This document shows positions 28,031 to 37,940 of a stretch of 64,000 nucleotides of DNA, piece after piece (position 1 is the first letter of the stretch; each line of letters opens with the position of its first letter). The position numbers and the translations under genes were made by a program. Below the pieces are notes generated by a model. That model was not told where the DNA came from, ran no database searches, and was given only the letters and a program-made list of their open reading frames with translations. Source of the stretch: Novosphingobium sp. CF614 (GTDB lineage: Bacteria; Pseudomonadota; Alphaproteobacteria; Sphingomonadales; Sphingomonadaceae); assembly GCF_900113255.1 (NCBI RefSeq), contig NZ_FOOR01000001.1, positions 496,001 through 560,000 of the forward strand. Reading direction: 5' to 3'.

Positions 28031-28915
28031 TTACACAGCTCCACTCTTTCCGGCGGAAAAGACAAGAACACGGGGCCGTCCGGCAAGATCGCGATGAAGG
28101 TGGGCGGCCAACCCCGCCGCCGCACCGATGGCGCCCACCGGCTCGGCCTGGCGATGCCCGATCTCGACCACGGCAACGCCGCCTGGCGCCAGCAAGGCGG
28201 GCAGTTGCGGCACCAGCACGCGGTAGGCATCGAGCCCCTCGGGCCCCGCGAAAAGCGCGCCGTGCGGCTCGTGATCGCGCACGGCAGCTTCCAGCGGCGC
28301 ATCGTTCTCGACATAGGGAGGGTTCGCCAAGATGAGATCGAAAGGCCCCCCGAGGTCTTCCGACCAGCCCGGCCGGTCCCAGTCGCGCAAGTGGAACGCG
28401 GCGCGCCCTTGCATGCCGAGCCGCCCGGCATTGCGCGCAGCCACGGCGAGCGCCTCGGCGCTGCGGTCGATCCCGATACCGACGGCCTGGGGAAACAGGC
28501 CAAGCGCGGCGAGCAGCAGCGCGCCGGAGCCGGTCCCGCAGTCGAGCATCCGCGCCGGCGCCCGCGCGGAGAAATACATTCGCGCCGCCTCGATCGCGGT
28601 TTCCGAATCGCCACGCGGGATCAGCACCGCCGGGGTCACTTCCAGCTCCAGCCCGTGGAATTCGGCCACCCCCAGAATATAGGCGACCGGCTCATCCGCC
28701 AGCCGCCGCGCCATGAGCGCCGCGAAGCGCTGCGGCGCCGAATCGCGCATGTGCCGCAGCAGCAGCGTGGAGCGCGAGACGCCCAGCGCCGCCGCCATCA
28801 GCAATTCGGCGTCGAGCCGCGCGGTGGTACTGGCTGGACCGAGCTGTTCGGCGGCCTCGCGAACGGCCTGCGCGACGGTGAGAGGCGGGCTCGCGGCGGC
28901 CGAGGCCTCACCCAT
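28031..28915 (-). CDS. prmC: Peptide chain release factor N5-glutamine methyltransferase
   Basis: A 294-residue SAM-dependent methyltransferase that methylates the GGQ glutamine of release factors. The SAM motif LDCGTGSG is at 124-131, the catalytic NPPY at 198-201, and the N-terminal helical domain has [15 protein letters not shown]. The motif usually written PRPDTE reads PRGDSE here. Its start overlaps prfA by eight bases, the usual prfA-prmC pairing. Confidence 0.95.
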   Translation of the reverse strand: MGEASAAASPPLTVAQAVREAAEQLGPASTTARLDAELLMAAALGVSRSTLLLRHMRDSAPQRFAALMARRLADEPVAYILGVAEFHGLELEVTPAVLIPRGDSETAIEAARMYFSARAPARMLDCGTGSGALLLAALGLFPQAVGIGIDRSAEALAVAARNAGRLGMQGRAAFHLRDWDRPGWSEDLGGPFDLILANPPYVENDAPLEAAVRDHEPHGALFAGPEGLDAYRVLVPQLPALLAPGGVAVVEIGHRQAEPVGAIGAAAGLAAHLHRDLAGRPRVLVFSAGKSGAV

Positions 28916-29981
28916 CGATCGCCGCCAGGCGCTTGGCCTCGTCCTCGGCGATCAGCGCATCGATTAATTCGCCAAGGCCTGGCCCTTCGAGTATCTCGGG
29001 CAGGCGGTGCAGGGTGAGGTTGATGCGGTGGTCGGTGACGCGCCCTTGCGGGAAATTGTAGGTGCGGATCCGCTCGGAGCGGTCACCCGATCCGACCATC
29101 GCCTTGCGCGCCTCGGCCTCCGCCCCTTGCGCCTCGTCGCGCATCTTTTCGTAAAGGCGCGCGCGCAGGACCTGCATCGCCTTGGCCTTGTTCTTGTGCT
29201 GGCTGCGTTCGTCCTGGCAGATCACCACGAGCCCGCTGGGCAAGTGGGTGATGCGCACCGCCGAATCGGTGGTGTTGACATGCTGGCCGCCCGCCCCGCT
29301 GGCGCGGTAGATGTCGATCTTGAGATCCTTGTCCTCGATCTGGACGTCGACCTCGCTGGGTTCGGGCAGCACCGCCACGGTCGCCGCCGAAGTATGGATG
29401 CGCCCGCCGCTCTCGGTCACGGGCACGCGCTGGACGCGGTGGACGCCGCTCTCGAACTTGAGCTTGGCGAAGACGCCGGTGCCCGCGACATTGGCGACCA
29501 CTTCCTTGAAACCGCCGAGGTCGTTGGCATTGGCCGAGATCATTTCGACCTTCCAGCCCCGGTCGGCGGCATAGCGTTCGTACATGCGATAGAGATCGGC
29601 GGCGAACAGGGCGGCCTCGTCCCCGCCGGTGCCGGCACGGATTTCCAGCATGGCCGGCCGCTGGTCCGCCGAATCGCGCGGCAGCATGGCGACGGAGAGC
29701 TTGCGTTCGGCCTCGGGCAGCTCGGCCTTGATCCGCGCCACTTCCTCGGCGGCGAGGGCGCGCATGTCCGGATCGGGATCGTCGAGCTGGTGCAGGTTCT
29801 CCAGCTCCTCACGCATGGTCATGACCTGCGCCGCGACCTGCGCCACCGGCTCCAGCTCGGCATAGTCGCGGCTGGCGCTGACGAAGGCATCCCCTTCGAG
29901 GGTGCCCGAAGCGAGGCGCGCTTCGAGTTCGGCGAAACGCGCCGCGATCTGGGCGAGGCGCTGGTCGGAGATGGTGCTCAC
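28908..29981 (-). CDS. prfA: Peptide chain release factor 1
   Basis: A 357-residue class I release factor for UAA and UAG. The peptidyl-tRNA hydrolysis motif GGQ is in [17 protein letters not shown], and the RF1-specific [23 protein letters not shown] region follows. The codon-recognition domain sits in the middle, as expected. It precedes and overlaps prmC, the enzyme that methylates its GGQ. A 363-base repeat-rich spacer separates it from hisS, also on the minus strand. Confidence 0.97.
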   Translation of the reverse strand: MSTISDQRLAQIAARFAELEARLASGTLEGDAFVSASRDYAELEPVAQVAAQVMTMREELENLHQLDDPDPDMRALAAEEVARIKAELPEAERKLSVAMLPRDSADQRPAMLEIRAGTGGDEAALFAADLYRMYERYAADRGWKVEMISANANDLGGFKEVVANVAGTGVFAKLKFESGVHRVQRVPVTESGGRIHTSAATVAVLPEPSEVDVQIEDKDLKIDIYRASGAGGQHVNTTDSAVRITHLPSGLVVICQDERSQHKNKAKAMQVLRARLYEKMRDEAQGAEAEARKAMVGSGDRSERIRTYNFPQGRVTDHRINLTLHRLPEILEGPGLGELIDALIAEDEAKRLAAIDG

Positions 29982-30344
29982 AGGCCGTGCTCTTCCTTGC
30001 GGGGGAAGAGAGGGTTCACGCGGAGGCGCGGAGACGCGAAGAGGAAGGGAAAAATGGGCTCACGCAAAGGCGCGAAGGCGCAAAGAGGGCGCGCTGCGCC
30101 GCAGGCGCCTTTCACTCGTTCCACGTTGCGCCAAACGAAATGCTGAGAATGGAAAGCGGCTTCGCCGCAAGCGTGTCCCCATTGCGCCTTTGCGCCTTTG
30201 CGCGAGTCAATCTTCCTCTCTTCTCTTCTCCGCGTCTCCGCGCCTCTGCGTGAAACTCCCGAAAGGCCCCACGACGCCAAGACCGATGGCCCGAAGCGCG
30301 AAATGGACCCTGAAACAAGTTCAGGGTGACAGATCTTGGGGGAA
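29982..30344. repeat. Sphingomonad-type long inverted repeat region between hisS and prfA
   Basis: No gene is supported here. Left arm about 30013-30090 (TTCACGCGGAGGCGCGGAG onward) recurs in inverted form at about 30181-30256, with a GCGCCTTTGCGCCTTTGCGC block and a purine/pyrimidine stretch. The arms could form a very long imperfect cruciform. This kind of repeat (CGCGGAGGCGCGGAGACGCG) is, from general knowledge, widespread between genes in sphingomonads. The open readings inside are translations of the repeat. Confidence 0.75.
30307..30327. repeat. Short dispersed palindrome ACCCTGAA-N5-TTCAGGGT
   Basis: ACCCTGAA (30307-30314) and TTCAGGGT (30320-30327) form a perfect 8-bp stem. This CCTGAAACAAGTTCAGGG palindrome is a familiar high-copy intergenic element in sphingomonad genomes. 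It lies 18 bases after the hisS stop and could double as a 3' hairpin for hisS. Confidence 0.7.
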
Positions 30345-31598
30345 TTAGTCGAGACCACGATATGCTCTGGTAAATTCCATGAAGTCATTCATGAGGCTGT
30401 CCCGATCCGGCCCGTCCGATCGAACATTTGCCATTTCGCCGAACCCCTTGATCGAGATGATGGCGTCCGCGCCCTTTTTTACCGCCTTGTCAAACCTCTT
30501 CCGAAGCGCTCCAGTCGCAAGCAGTTCGCAGCTCCAACCCTTTCGCCGAAGATAAGCAATCGCGCTGATAGCCTTCTGCATTTCAGCGTCATCCTCAAGC
30601 ACCACGATCACTTGCGCATTGGCGTCTTCCACACTCCCGACCAGCATCGCCAGCCGCTCGATCCCCGCCGCCCAGCCGACCGCGGGGGTCGCGGGCCCGC
30701 CGAGCGCTTCCATCAGCCCATCGTAGCGGCCGCCGCCGAGCACCGTGCCTTGCGCGCCCAGCCGGTCCGTCACGAATTCGAACGCGGTGTGCCGGTAATA
30801 GTCGAGGCCGCGCACCAGCGAAGGCGCGCGAATCCATGCGACATCCGCCGCGTTGAGGCCGGCAGTCACCGCGCCGAAGAAGTCCTGCGCCTCGCCCGAT
30901 AGGAAATCGTCGATCCTTGGCGCGTCGGCCACGAAGGCCTTGTCACGCGGGTCCTTGGAATCGAGGATGCGCAGCGGGTTGCGCTCCAGCCGGTCCTGCG
31001 AATCCTCGGAAAGCGAAGCCCGGTGGTCGCGGAAGTATTCCACCAGCGCCGTCCGCCAGGCATCGCGGCTTTGCCCGTCGCCCAGCGTGTTGAGCTGCAA
31101 GGTCACGCCATCGGCAATGCCCAGTTCCTTGAGCAACTGATCGGCCATCACCAGCAGTTCCACGTCCGCCATCGGCTCGGCCGCGCCGATCACCTCGGCG
31201 TCGATCTGGTGGAACTGGCGGTAGCGGCCCTTCTGCGGGCGCTCGTAGCGGAACAGCGGCCCGTGCGTCGCCACCTTGAGCGGGGCGTATTGCTGCCAGC
31301 CGTCGGTAAGATAGGCCCGCGCGATGCCGGCGGTGAATTCGGGACGCAGCGTCAGCGAATCGCCGCCGCGATCCTCGAAGCTGTACATCTCCTTCGAGAC
31401 CACGTCGGTGGTTTCGCCCAGCGAGCGGGAGAACACGGCGGTCTTCTCGAATACCGGCATCTCGACGCGGCGGAAGCGGTAGAGCTTGCGCACGCGCTCG
31501 AAGGTCTCGACAACATGCGCGAAAGCCTCCGCATCGGCACCGAAGATGTCCTGCGTTCCGCGAATGGCCTGGGGCGTCGATTGTGGTGTGCTGCTCAT
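30345..31598 (-). CDS. hisS: Histidyl-tRNA synthetase
   Basis: A 417-residue class II synthetase. Motif 2 reads [17 protein letters not shown], the histidine-specific [13 protein letters not shown] is present, and motif 3 is [12 protein letters not shown]. The C-terminal anticodon-binding domain follows ([13 protein letters not shown]). ATG 31598 fits the family N-terminus ([11 protein letters not shown]). It is divergent from the M61 peptidase gene, 104 bases away. Confidence 0.97.
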   Translation of the reverse strand: MSSTPQSTPQAIRGTQDIFGADAEAFAHVVETFERVRKLYRFRRVEMPVFEKTAVFSRSLGETTDVVSKEMYSFEDRGGDSLTLRPEFTAGIARAYLTDGWQQYAPLKVATHGPLFRYERPQKGRYRQFHQIDAEVIGAAEPMADVELLVMADQLLKELGIADGVTLQLNTLGDGQSRDAWRTALVEYFRDHRASLSEDSQDRLERNPLRILDSKDPRDKAFVADAPRIDDFLSGEAQDFFGAVTAGLNAADVAWIRAPSLVRGLDYYRHTAFEFVTDRLGAQGTVLGGGRYDGLMEALGGPATPAVGWAAGIERLAMLVGSVEDANAQVIVVLEDDAEMQKAISAIAYLRRKGWSCELLATGALRKRFDKAVKKGADAIISIKGFGEMANVRSDGPDRDSLMNDFMEFTRAYRGLD

Positions 31599-31702
31599 GA
31601 GGCGCGCGCTTAGCCCGAATGCGCCCGCTGATAAAGTGGCCGCTGGGGAATTGCCCGTCCCGACGGTTGCCAAGACGGGCAACAAGTCTAAACTGGCCCG
31701 CA

Positions 31703-33658
31703 ATGAAATACCGGTTTGCCGCCGCGCCGCTCGCCGCCTTCGCCCTCTTGTCAATCCCCGCATCCGCGCAGGACGATCCCGCGCGGACGAAACCGATGGC
31801 GCCGGCCCTGCCGCCCGCGGTTCCATCGGCGCGGGATGTTGCCTATCCGGGCACCGTCTCGCTGCGGATCGATGCGCGCGATGTCGATCGCGGGGTCTAT
31901 CGCGTGACCCAGACTTTCCCCGTGGCCGCGGGCACCCGCCGCCTGACCCTGCTGCAACCGGGCTGGCTGCCGGGCAATCACGCACCCACCGGACCCTTCG
32001 CGCTGCTGGCGGACATCCACTTCTTCGCGGACGGCCGGGAAATCCCCTGGGTGCGGGATACCGTGGCGGTCAATGCCTTCCACCTTGATCTGCCGGAAGG
32101 GACCAAGGAGGTCGCCGCGCGGTTCGTCCATACCTCTCCGCAGCAGAGCCTGGAGGGGCGGATCACCATGACGCGGGAAATGCTCAACCTGCAATGGGAG
32201 AAGATGAGCCTCTATCCGGCCGGCTACTACACGCGCGGCGTGACGGTGAAGCCGGCCGTGGTCTTTCCTTCGGGCTGGACCGTCTTCACCGCGCTGGACG
32301 GCATGGCGCGCTCGGCCGACACCGTGACCTGGGACACGACCGACTACGAACGGCTCGTCGATTCGCCGATCTTCGCCGGCGTGAATGCCAAACGCTGGGA
32401 TCTTGGCCGCGACGTTTTCCTCGATGTCGTGGCCGACGAGCCGGAACTGCTCGCCATAACGCCGGAACATCTCCAGGCCTACCGCAACCTCGTTTCCGAA
32501 GCACTGATGACATTCGGCGCGCGGCATTTCGATCACTACGATTTCCTGCTCGCACTGACCAACCGGATGGGCGGCATCGGCCTGGAACACCACCGGTCGA
32601 GCGAGAACCAGATGGAGCCCAAGACCTGGACCGACTGGGATGCGATGACGTGGGACCGCAACGTCGTGCCCCACGAATTCGTGCACAGCTGGAACGGCAA
32701 GTACCGCCGCCCGGCCGACTTGTGGACGCCCGATTACCAGCAGCCGATGCAGAACACATTGCTGTGGGTTTACGAAGGGCAGACGCAGTTCTGGGGCTAC
32801 GTGCTGGCCGCGCGCTCGGGCGTGCAGGACAAGCCGGTGATTCTCGGCGCCCTTGCCGGTGCCGCCGCCAAGTATGCCGAAGGCACGCCCGGCCGGGGCT
32901 GGCGCTCGGTGGAGGATACCACCGCCGCGCCGATCCTCAACGAGCGCCGTCCGCTCCCCTATGCCTCGCTGACGCGCGGCGAGGATTACTACGTCGAAGG
33001 CGCACTGACCTGGCTCGAGGCCGACCAGATCATCCGCCAGGGCACCGGCGGCGCGAAAGGCCTGGACGATTTCGCCAAGGCCTTCTTCGGCCTGCGCGAT
33101 GGCGACTGGGGCGAACTGACATACGATTTCGATGAAGTGGTGAAGACGTTGAACGCCGTCCATCCCTTCGACTGGGCGAATTTCCTCCGCACCCGCCTTT
33201 ACCTGACCCGGCAACCCGCGCCGCTCAAGGGCCTGGAAATGGGCGGCTACAAGCTGGTCTGGAAGGACCAGCCCAACCCTTACGACAAGGGCGTTTCCGA
33301 TTTCCGCAAATCGCTCGACCTCACCTATTCGCTGGGGATCTCGCTGGACGACGACGGGGCGATCACCGCCGTCCTGTGGGACGGTCCGGCCTACAACGCC
33401 GGGCTGGCGAACGGCACCAAGATCGTCGCGGTGAACGGCCGTGCCTACGACAAGGACGTAATCAAGGACGCGATCACACGGGCCAAGCCCGGCAACGCCT
33501 CCGCCGGCGCTCCGATCGCATTGCTGGTGCGGCGCGGCAACCGCTACCAGACGGTGGAGATCGACTATCACGGCGGGCTGCGCTGGCCCTGGCTGGAAAG
33601 CACGACTCCCGGCCAGGCGAATGGATTGGATCGGCTACTGTCGCCTCGACGCAACTAA
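31703..33658 (+). CDS. M61 family glycyl aminopeptidase with PDZ domain
   Basis: A 651-residue secreted metallopeptidase. A signal peptide ([13 protein letters not shown]) is followed by the M61 N-domain and the zinc site [14 protein letters not shown], with His324, Glu325 and His328. A C-terminal PDZ domain starts near [21 protein letters not shown]. Family members remove N-terminal Gly or Ala from peptides in the periplasm. ATG 31703 is chosen because the signal peptide begins there; an earlier in-frame start at 31619 would spoil it. Confidence 0.93.
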   Translation: MKYRFAAAPLAAFALLSIPASAQDDPARTKPMAPALPPAVPSARDVAYPGTVSLRIDARDVDRGVYRVTQTFPVAAGTRRLTLLQPGWLPGNHAPTGPFALLADIHFFADGREIPWVRDTVAVNAFHLDLPEGTKEVAARFVHTSPQQSLEGRITMTREMLNLQWEKMSLYPAGYYTRGVTVKPAVVFPSGWTVFTALDGMARSADTVTWDTTDYERLVDSPIFAGVNAKRWDLGRDVFLDVVADEPELLAITPEHLQAYRNLVSEALMTFGARHFDHYDFLLALTNRMGGIGLEHHRSSENQMEPKTWTDWDAMTWDRNVVPHEFVHSWNGKYRRPADLWTPDYQQPMQNTLLWVYEGQTQFWGYVLAARSGVQDKPVILGALAGAAAKYAEGTPGRGWRSVEDTTAAPILNERRPLPYASLTRGEDYYVEGALTWLEADQIIRQGTGGAKGLDDFAKAFFGLRDGDWGELTYDFDEVVKTLNAVHPFDWANFLRTRLYLTRQPAPLKGLEMGGYKLVWKDQPNPYDKGVSDFRKSLDLTYSLGISLDDDGAITAVLWDGPAYNAGLANGTKIVAVNGRAYDKDVIKDAITRAKPGNASAGAPIALLVRRGNRYQTVEIDYHGGLRWPWLESTTPGQANGLDRLLSPRRN

Positions 33659-33766
33659 ATTTCGCAATCGTGAGAAGGCTGTTGCGGCGCAATAAAGTGG
33701 AGGCTAAGTCGCGCGCATCTTGATCCAACCGGCATCTCTTCACCGTGCCAGTATAAAAGGACCACC

Positions 33767-34306
33767 ATGCGCATCGACATGATTCCCATCGGCGACAATC
33801 CGCCGGAAAGTCTCAACGTCATCATCGAGGTTCCGGTTGGCGGCGAACCGGTCAAGTACGAGTTCGACAAGGCGTCGGGCGCACTTTTCGTCGATCGCAT
33901 TCTCCACACACCGATGCGTTATCCGGCCAACTACGGCTTCGTGCCCCACACGCTTTCGCCCGACGGCGACCCGCTCGACGCACTGGTCGTGGCGCGTTCG
34001 CCGTTCGTCCCGGGCTGCGTCGTTCGTGCCCGCCCGATCGCCGTTCTCAACCTTGAGGACGAGCATGGCGGCGACGAAAAGCTGATCTGCGTGCCGGTCG
34101 ATTCCACTTTCCCGTACTATACGAACGTGAACGAGAAGGACGATCTGCCCGAAATCGTCTTCAAGCAGATCGAGCACTTCTTCACCCACTACAAGGATCT
34201 CGAGAAAGAGAAATGGGTCCGTATCGGCACCTGGGGCGGCGCGGAAGACGCGCGGCAGATCGTGCTCGAAGCGATCGAGCGCTACAAGGGCGCGGCTTCG
34301 GCCTGA
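33767..34306 (+). CDS. ppa: Inorganic pyrophosphatase (family I)
   Basis: A 179-residue soluble pyrophosphatase. Substrate and metal residues are present: [32 protein letters not shown] and [10 protein letters not shown], the family I signature D-G-D-P-L-D. It hydrolyses PPi in the cytoplasm and drives biosynthetic reactions. A stable GC hairpin lies 43 bases after the stop. Confidence 0.97.
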   Translation: MRIDMIPIGDNPPESLNVIIEVPVGGEPVKYEFDKASGALFVDRILHTPMRYPANYGFVPHTLSPDGDPLDALVVARSPFVPGCVVRARPIAVLNLEDEHGGDEKLICVPVDSTFPYYTNVNEKDDLPEIVFKQIEHFFTHYKDLEKEKWVRIGTWGGAEDARQIVLEAIERYKGAASA

Positions 34307-34348
34307 TTCGGCCGATCATTGGCGAGGTCCACTCCCCCATGTGGAACG

Positions 34349-34378
34349 GGGGCCGGCGGTGCGAATCGCCGGCCCCTT
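34349..34378 (+). terminator. Terminator-like hairpin after ppa
   Basis: GGGGCCGGCG (34349-34358) pairs perfectly with CGCCGGCCCC (34367-34376), eight-base loop, followed by TTGACGTTT. It is well placed to end ppa transcription, although the T run is interrupted. Confidence 0.7.
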
Positions 34379-34528
34379 GACGTTTAAGGGCGCCGTTTGA
34401 GGGCAACGGTTTAGGACGAATGGCGGCATGGAAAGCGCCGCCGCGGGGCTTTCCAAGGTGTGTTTTCGGCGGGTCCATGTCGTACCCCAGGGCTTGATTG
34501 ACAATCGCCCAGGGTCCAGCGTGAGCCG

Positions 34529-35551
34529 ATGGATACGCAGACTCTTCCTCCGCCGCCGCGCTGCACCGCCAACCCGGCGCCGATCCGCCCCTCCGGTTCG
34601 ATACGCCGCACCACCAGCATCGACGTTTCCTGGCCGGATGGAATCGACGGAGAGCGCCTGTTCATCGGCACCGCGCGCGATCTTGCGACGCCCAGCGGCA
34701 CCGGCGAGGCGCGGGTGCTTGCCGAGGCCCGCTTCGAAGCGCGGCTTACCGACGACAAGACGATCACGGCGATCAGCGCGGAGCCCTCGCCGCCGGGGCT
34801 CTCGCGCGTGGTGGGCGCACGCGCGGGCGGCCATCTGCGCATGCAGCTGCGGGAAATCATACCCGAACTGATCCAGCAGGGGCATCCCCTTTACCTGATA
34901 CTCGATGACCTTTCGGGCTCGGCGCTGGTTTCCACCTTCGCATGGTTGCAGTGGCACCCGGACCATGTCGAGCTTCTGCGCCAGCGCCTGGGCGGGGAAG
35001 ATCCGATGGCGCGCCTGAGCCAGCGCATCGATATCTGCTGGGGGCTCCAGGAAGGTAACACCGGGGTCCGCCCCGGCGGCAGTCGCCAGCACGGCGTCGC
35101 CGATGCCGCCGCCGGGGACTTGCGCAACCCGCTTGACCCGCAGGGATGGCATGCCCTCCCGAACGGCCATGGGCCGGGCTTTCGCCGCGCACGCCGGATC
35201 GACGTGATGCGCGACGAGGCGGCCGGCGCGCTGCGCATCGATTCCGCCTTTCAGGACAGCGCCGCCATGCCGGAAGGCGGACGGATCGCGGTCCACGAAT
35301 ATCTCCTGCGAGCCGCCGTGAACCTTGCCTCGCAGGAAGTGCTTTCGATCGAACCCGAGGCACGCATCCTGCCCTTTCCCGAATGTCCGGGAGCGATCGG
35401 GAATACGCAGCGGCTGCTTGGTCGCAGGCTTGGGGACATCCGCGACGATGTGCTGGAACGGCTGCGCGGCCCGGACGGCTGCACGCACCTCAACGACGCG
35501 CTGCGGGCGCTCGCCGACGTGCCCCGGCTGGCGGCGATGCTGACGGCCTGA
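34529..35551 (+). CDS. DUF2889 domain protein
   Basis: A 340-residue protein. It matches the DUF2889 style: an N-terminal [13 protein letters not shown] segment, a central [18 protein letters not shown], and the C-terminal [16 protein letters not shown] motif. It appears cytosolic, with no signal or membrane helix. The function is unknown; homologues often lie near acyl-CoA metabolism genes, as here (114 bases before the carboxylase beta subunit). The start lacks a strong ribosome-binding site. Confidence 0.82.
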   Translation: MDTQTLPPPPRCTANPAPIRPSGSIRRTTSIDVSWPDGIDGERLFIGTARDLATPSGTGEARVLAEARFEARLTDDKTITAISAEPSPPGLSRVVGARAGGHLRMQLREIIPELIQQGHPLYLILDDLSGSALVSTFAWLQWHPDHVELLRQRLGGEDPMARLSQRIDICWGLQEGNTGVRPGGSRQHGVADAAAGDLRNPLDPQGWHALPNGHGPGFRRARRIDVMRDEAAGALRIDSAFQDSAAMPEGGRIAVHEYLLRAAVNLASQEVLSIEPEARILPFPECPGAIGNTQRLLGRRLGDIRDDVLERLRGPDGCTHLNDALRALADVPRLAAMLTA

Positions 35552-35664
35552 AGACGGCCAGGTTTAATTTCCCGAGCGGTTTCAAGCGCGTTACACAGGA
35601 ATTGCAAATCAGCCGATCCGGGGAAAGAGGGAATGCCCTTCGCAGCATCAGGAATGAAACGGGC

Positions 35665-37266
35665 ATGAGCGGGCCCACCCTCCAGGCCAGCGTCGACCTG
35701 GACAGCCCCGAAGCGCAGGCACGGGCCATGCACAACCGCGCGCTGGCGGACGAACTGCGCCGGAAGGTGGCCCGGGCCGCGCTCGGCGGCAGCGAGGCAT
35801 CGCGCCAGCGCCATGTCAGCCGGGGCAAGCTGCTCCCGCGCGAGCGCGTCGAGCGCCTGCTCGATCCCGGCTCGCCGCTGCTCGAACTGGGCCAGCTCGC
35901 CGCGGGCGGACTCTATGGCGAGGAGATTCCGGGTGCCGGCCTGATTACCGCGATCGGCCGCGTTTCAGACCGCCAGTGCATGATCGTGTGCAACGATGCC
36001 ACCGTGAAGGGCGGCACTTACTATCCGATGACGGTCAAGAAGCACGTCCGGGCGCAGGAGATCGCGCGGGAAAACAGGCTGCCATGCATCTATCTCGTCG
36101 ATTCGGGCGGCGCCAACCTGCCGCACCAGGCGGAAGTCTTCCCGGACAAGGAGCACTTCGGCCGCATTTTCTTCAACCAGGCCCAAATGAGCGCCGCAGG
36201 CATCGCTCAGATCGCCTGCGTCATGGGTTCCTGCACGGCGGGCGGCGCCTATGTCCCGGCCATGTCGGACGAGACGGTGATCGTAAAGCAGCAGGGCACG
36301 ATCTTCCTTGCCGGCCCGCCGCTGGTGCAGGCCGCGACGGGAGAGATCATCTCCGCCGAGGATCTCGGCGGCGGCGACCTGCACAGCCGCAAGTCGGGCG
36401 TGGCCGATCACCTCGCGGACAACGACGAGCACGCGCTGACCATCGTGCGCGACATCGTCAGCCATCTCGGCCCGGTCCACCGGCATGGCCTGCCGGTGCA
36501 GGAACCACGACCGCCCAGGTACGATCCGGAAGAGCTCTACGCGATCATCCCCGAAGACTTGCGCGCATCCTACGATGTGCGCGAAGTGATCGCCCGGATC
36601 GTCGACGGCAGCGAGTTTCATGAGTTCAAGGCGCTCTACGGCAGCACGCTGGTCTGCGGCTTCGCGCATATCCACGGATTGCCGGTGGCGATCCTCGCCA
36701 ACAATGGCGTGCTGTTTTCCGAATCGGCGCTGAAGGGCGCGCATTTCATCCAGCTGGCCTGCCAAAGGAAGATTCCGCTGCTGTTCCTCCAGAACATCTC
36801 CGGCTTCATGGTCGGCGGCAAGTACGAGGCGGAAGGCATCGCCAAGCACGGGGCCAAGCTGGTGACGGCCGTCGCCACCGCGACCGTGCCCAAGCTCACG
36901 GTACTGATCGGCGGCAGCTTCGGCGCGGGCAACTACGGCATGTGCGGGCGCGCCTATGCCCCCCGCTTCCTCTTCACCTGGCCCAACGCGCGCATCTCGG
37001 TGATGGGCGGCGAGCAGGCGGCCAGCGTGCTCGCCGCCGTCCACCGCGACGCCGACAAGTGGGACGAGCGCGAAGCCGAAGCCTTCCAGGCGCCGATCCG
37101 CCAGAAGTACGAGGACGAAGGCAACCCCTATTACGCGACGGCGCGGCTGTGGGACGACGGGGTGATCGATCCGGCGCAGACAAGGGATGTGCTGGGGCTG
37201 GCGCTGATGGCGAGTTTGGAAGCGCCGATCCCGGAGGCACCCCGTTTCGGGGTGTTCCGGATGTGA
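35665..37266 (+). CDS. mccB: Acyl-CoA carboxylase carboxyltransferase subunit (methylcrotonyl-CoA carboxylase beta-like)
   Basis: A 533-residue carboxyltransferase. The N-terminal half carries the acyl-CoA site ([39 protein letters not shown]), the C-terminal half the carboxybiotin site ([33 protein letters not shown]). The pattern fits methylcrotonyl-CoA carboxylase beta in leucine breakdown; geranyl-CoA carboxylase is the main alternative. The alpha subunit gene lies 674 bases downstream, separated by the DUF559 gene and repeats, which is unusual for this normally tight pair. Confidence 0.88.
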   Translation: MSGPTLQASVDLDSPEAQARAMHNRALADELRRKVARAALGGSEASRQRHVSRGKLLPRERVERLLDPGSPLLELGQLAAGGLYGEEIPGAGLITAIGRVSDRQCMIVCNDATVKGGTYYPMTVKKHVRAQEIARENRLPCIYLVDSGGANLPHQAEVFPDKEHFGRIFFNQAQMSAAGIAQIACVMGSCTAGGAYVPAMSDETVIVKQQGTIFLAGPPLVQAATGEIISAEDLGGGDLHSRKSGVADHLADNDEHALTIVRDIVSHLGPVHRHGLPVQEPRPPRYDPEELYAIIPEDLRASYDVREVIARIVDGSEFHEFKALYGSTLVCGFAHIHGLPVAILANNGVLFSESALKGAHFIQLACQRKIPLLFLQNISGFMVGGKYEAEGIAKHGAKLVTAVATATVPKLTVLIGGSFGAGNYGMCGRAYAPRFLFTWPNARISVMGGEQAASVLAAVHRDADKWDEREAEAFQAPIRQKYEDEGNPYYATARLWDDGVIDPAQTRDVLGLALMASLEAPIPEAPRFGVFRM

Positions 37267-37283
37267 GGATGCATCATATCCTC

Positions 37284-37351
37284 CGCCGAGAGCCTTCGGC
37301 CCCTCCGCCCCTGCGGGGCACCTCCCCGTTCCGGGGAGGAATCGGAGTAGC
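37284..37351 (+). repeat. 68-bp direct repeat, copy A
   Basis: Identical over 68 bases to 37870-37937. It contains nested palindromes: GAGAGCCTTCGGC at one side, CCCCTGCGGGG in the middle, and CCTCCCCGTTCCGGGGAGG. It begins 17 bases after the mccB stop. It also pairs with the inverted copy at 37368-37430, giving a potential large cruciform. Confidence 0.9.
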
Positions 37352-37367
37352 CTTCCTCCTTGTCACC

Positions 37368-37430
37368 AATCCTCCCCGGAACGGGGAGGTGGCAGCGCGT
37401 AGCGCTGACGGAGGGGCCGAAAGCTCTCGG
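37368..37430 (-). repeat. Inverted, diverged copy of the same repeat
   Basis: Reverse complement of the repeat unit with the outer parts kept (CCTCCCCGGAACGGGGAGG and GGAGGGGCCGAAAGCTCTC) but the central hairpin replaced by CAGCGCGTAGCGCTG. It sits between copy A and the DUF559 gene. Confidence 0.85.
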
Positions 37431-37441
37431 GATCGGCCCAC

Positions 37442-37936
37442 GTGAGCGACGAAGCGCCTCGTTCCCTCCACCGTCCTACGGACGACCCATCACCCCATTC
37501 CGGGAAGGACTTGGGGCGCGTACGGCATCGGACCGTGGGAGCGTCCGAACAGAATGTGCGATTAGCCCGGAAATTGCGTAAGGAAATGACGCTTCCCGAA
37601 GTCCTGCTCTGGCGCGAACTGCGTGGAAAACCGAGGGGCCTCAAATTTCGACGCCAGTTTCCGATCGCCGGTTATGTCGCCGATTTTGCCTGCGTCGAAG
37701 TCCGCCTGCTGATCGAGGTCGATGGTATCGTGCATGATATGGGCGAACGGCCCGCTCACGATGCTCGCCGCGATGCGATCCTGGACGCCAGCGGCTGGCA
37801 GGTCATGCGCATTCCGGCAACGACCATACTCGCCGATCTGACCGGCACCGCGACCTCGATGGTCGCGTTCGCCGAGAGCCTTCGGCCCCTCCGCCCCTGC
37901 GGGGCACCTCCCCGTTCCGGGGAGGAATCGGAGTAG
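37442..37936 (+). CDS. DUF559 (Vsr-like endonuclease fold) protein
   Basis: About 164 residues. The DUF559 core runs from LRKEMTLPEVLLWRELRG through LKFRRQFPIAGYVADFAC to LLIEVDGIVHD, with the E-x-D-G residues of a PD-(D/E)XK nuclease and a closing GWQVMRIPATTIL. The first 45 residues are weakly conserved, and the true start may be later than GTG 37442. The last 20 residues (ESLRPLRPCGAPPRSGEESE) are encoded by the 3' 68-bp repeat. The family is related to very-short-patch repair endonucleases; its role is unknown. It separates mccB from mccA. Confidence 0.82.
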   Translation: MSDEAPRSLHRPTDDPSPHSGKDLGRVRHRTVGASEQNVRLARKLRKEMTLPEVLLWRELRGKPRGLKFRRQFPIAGYVADFACVEVRLLIEVDGIVHDMGERPAHDARRDAILDASGWQVMRIPATTILADLTGTATSMVAFAESLRPLRPCGAPPRSGEESE

Positions 37937-37937
37937 C
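37870..37937 (+). repeat. 68-bp direct repeat, copy B
   Basis: Exact copy of 37284-37351. It encodes the DUF559 C-terminus and stop, and its last part, ATCGGAGTAGC, provides GGAG seven bases before the mccA ATG, so it serves as that gene's ribosome-binding site. Confidence 0.9.
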
Positions 37938-37940
37938 GTC

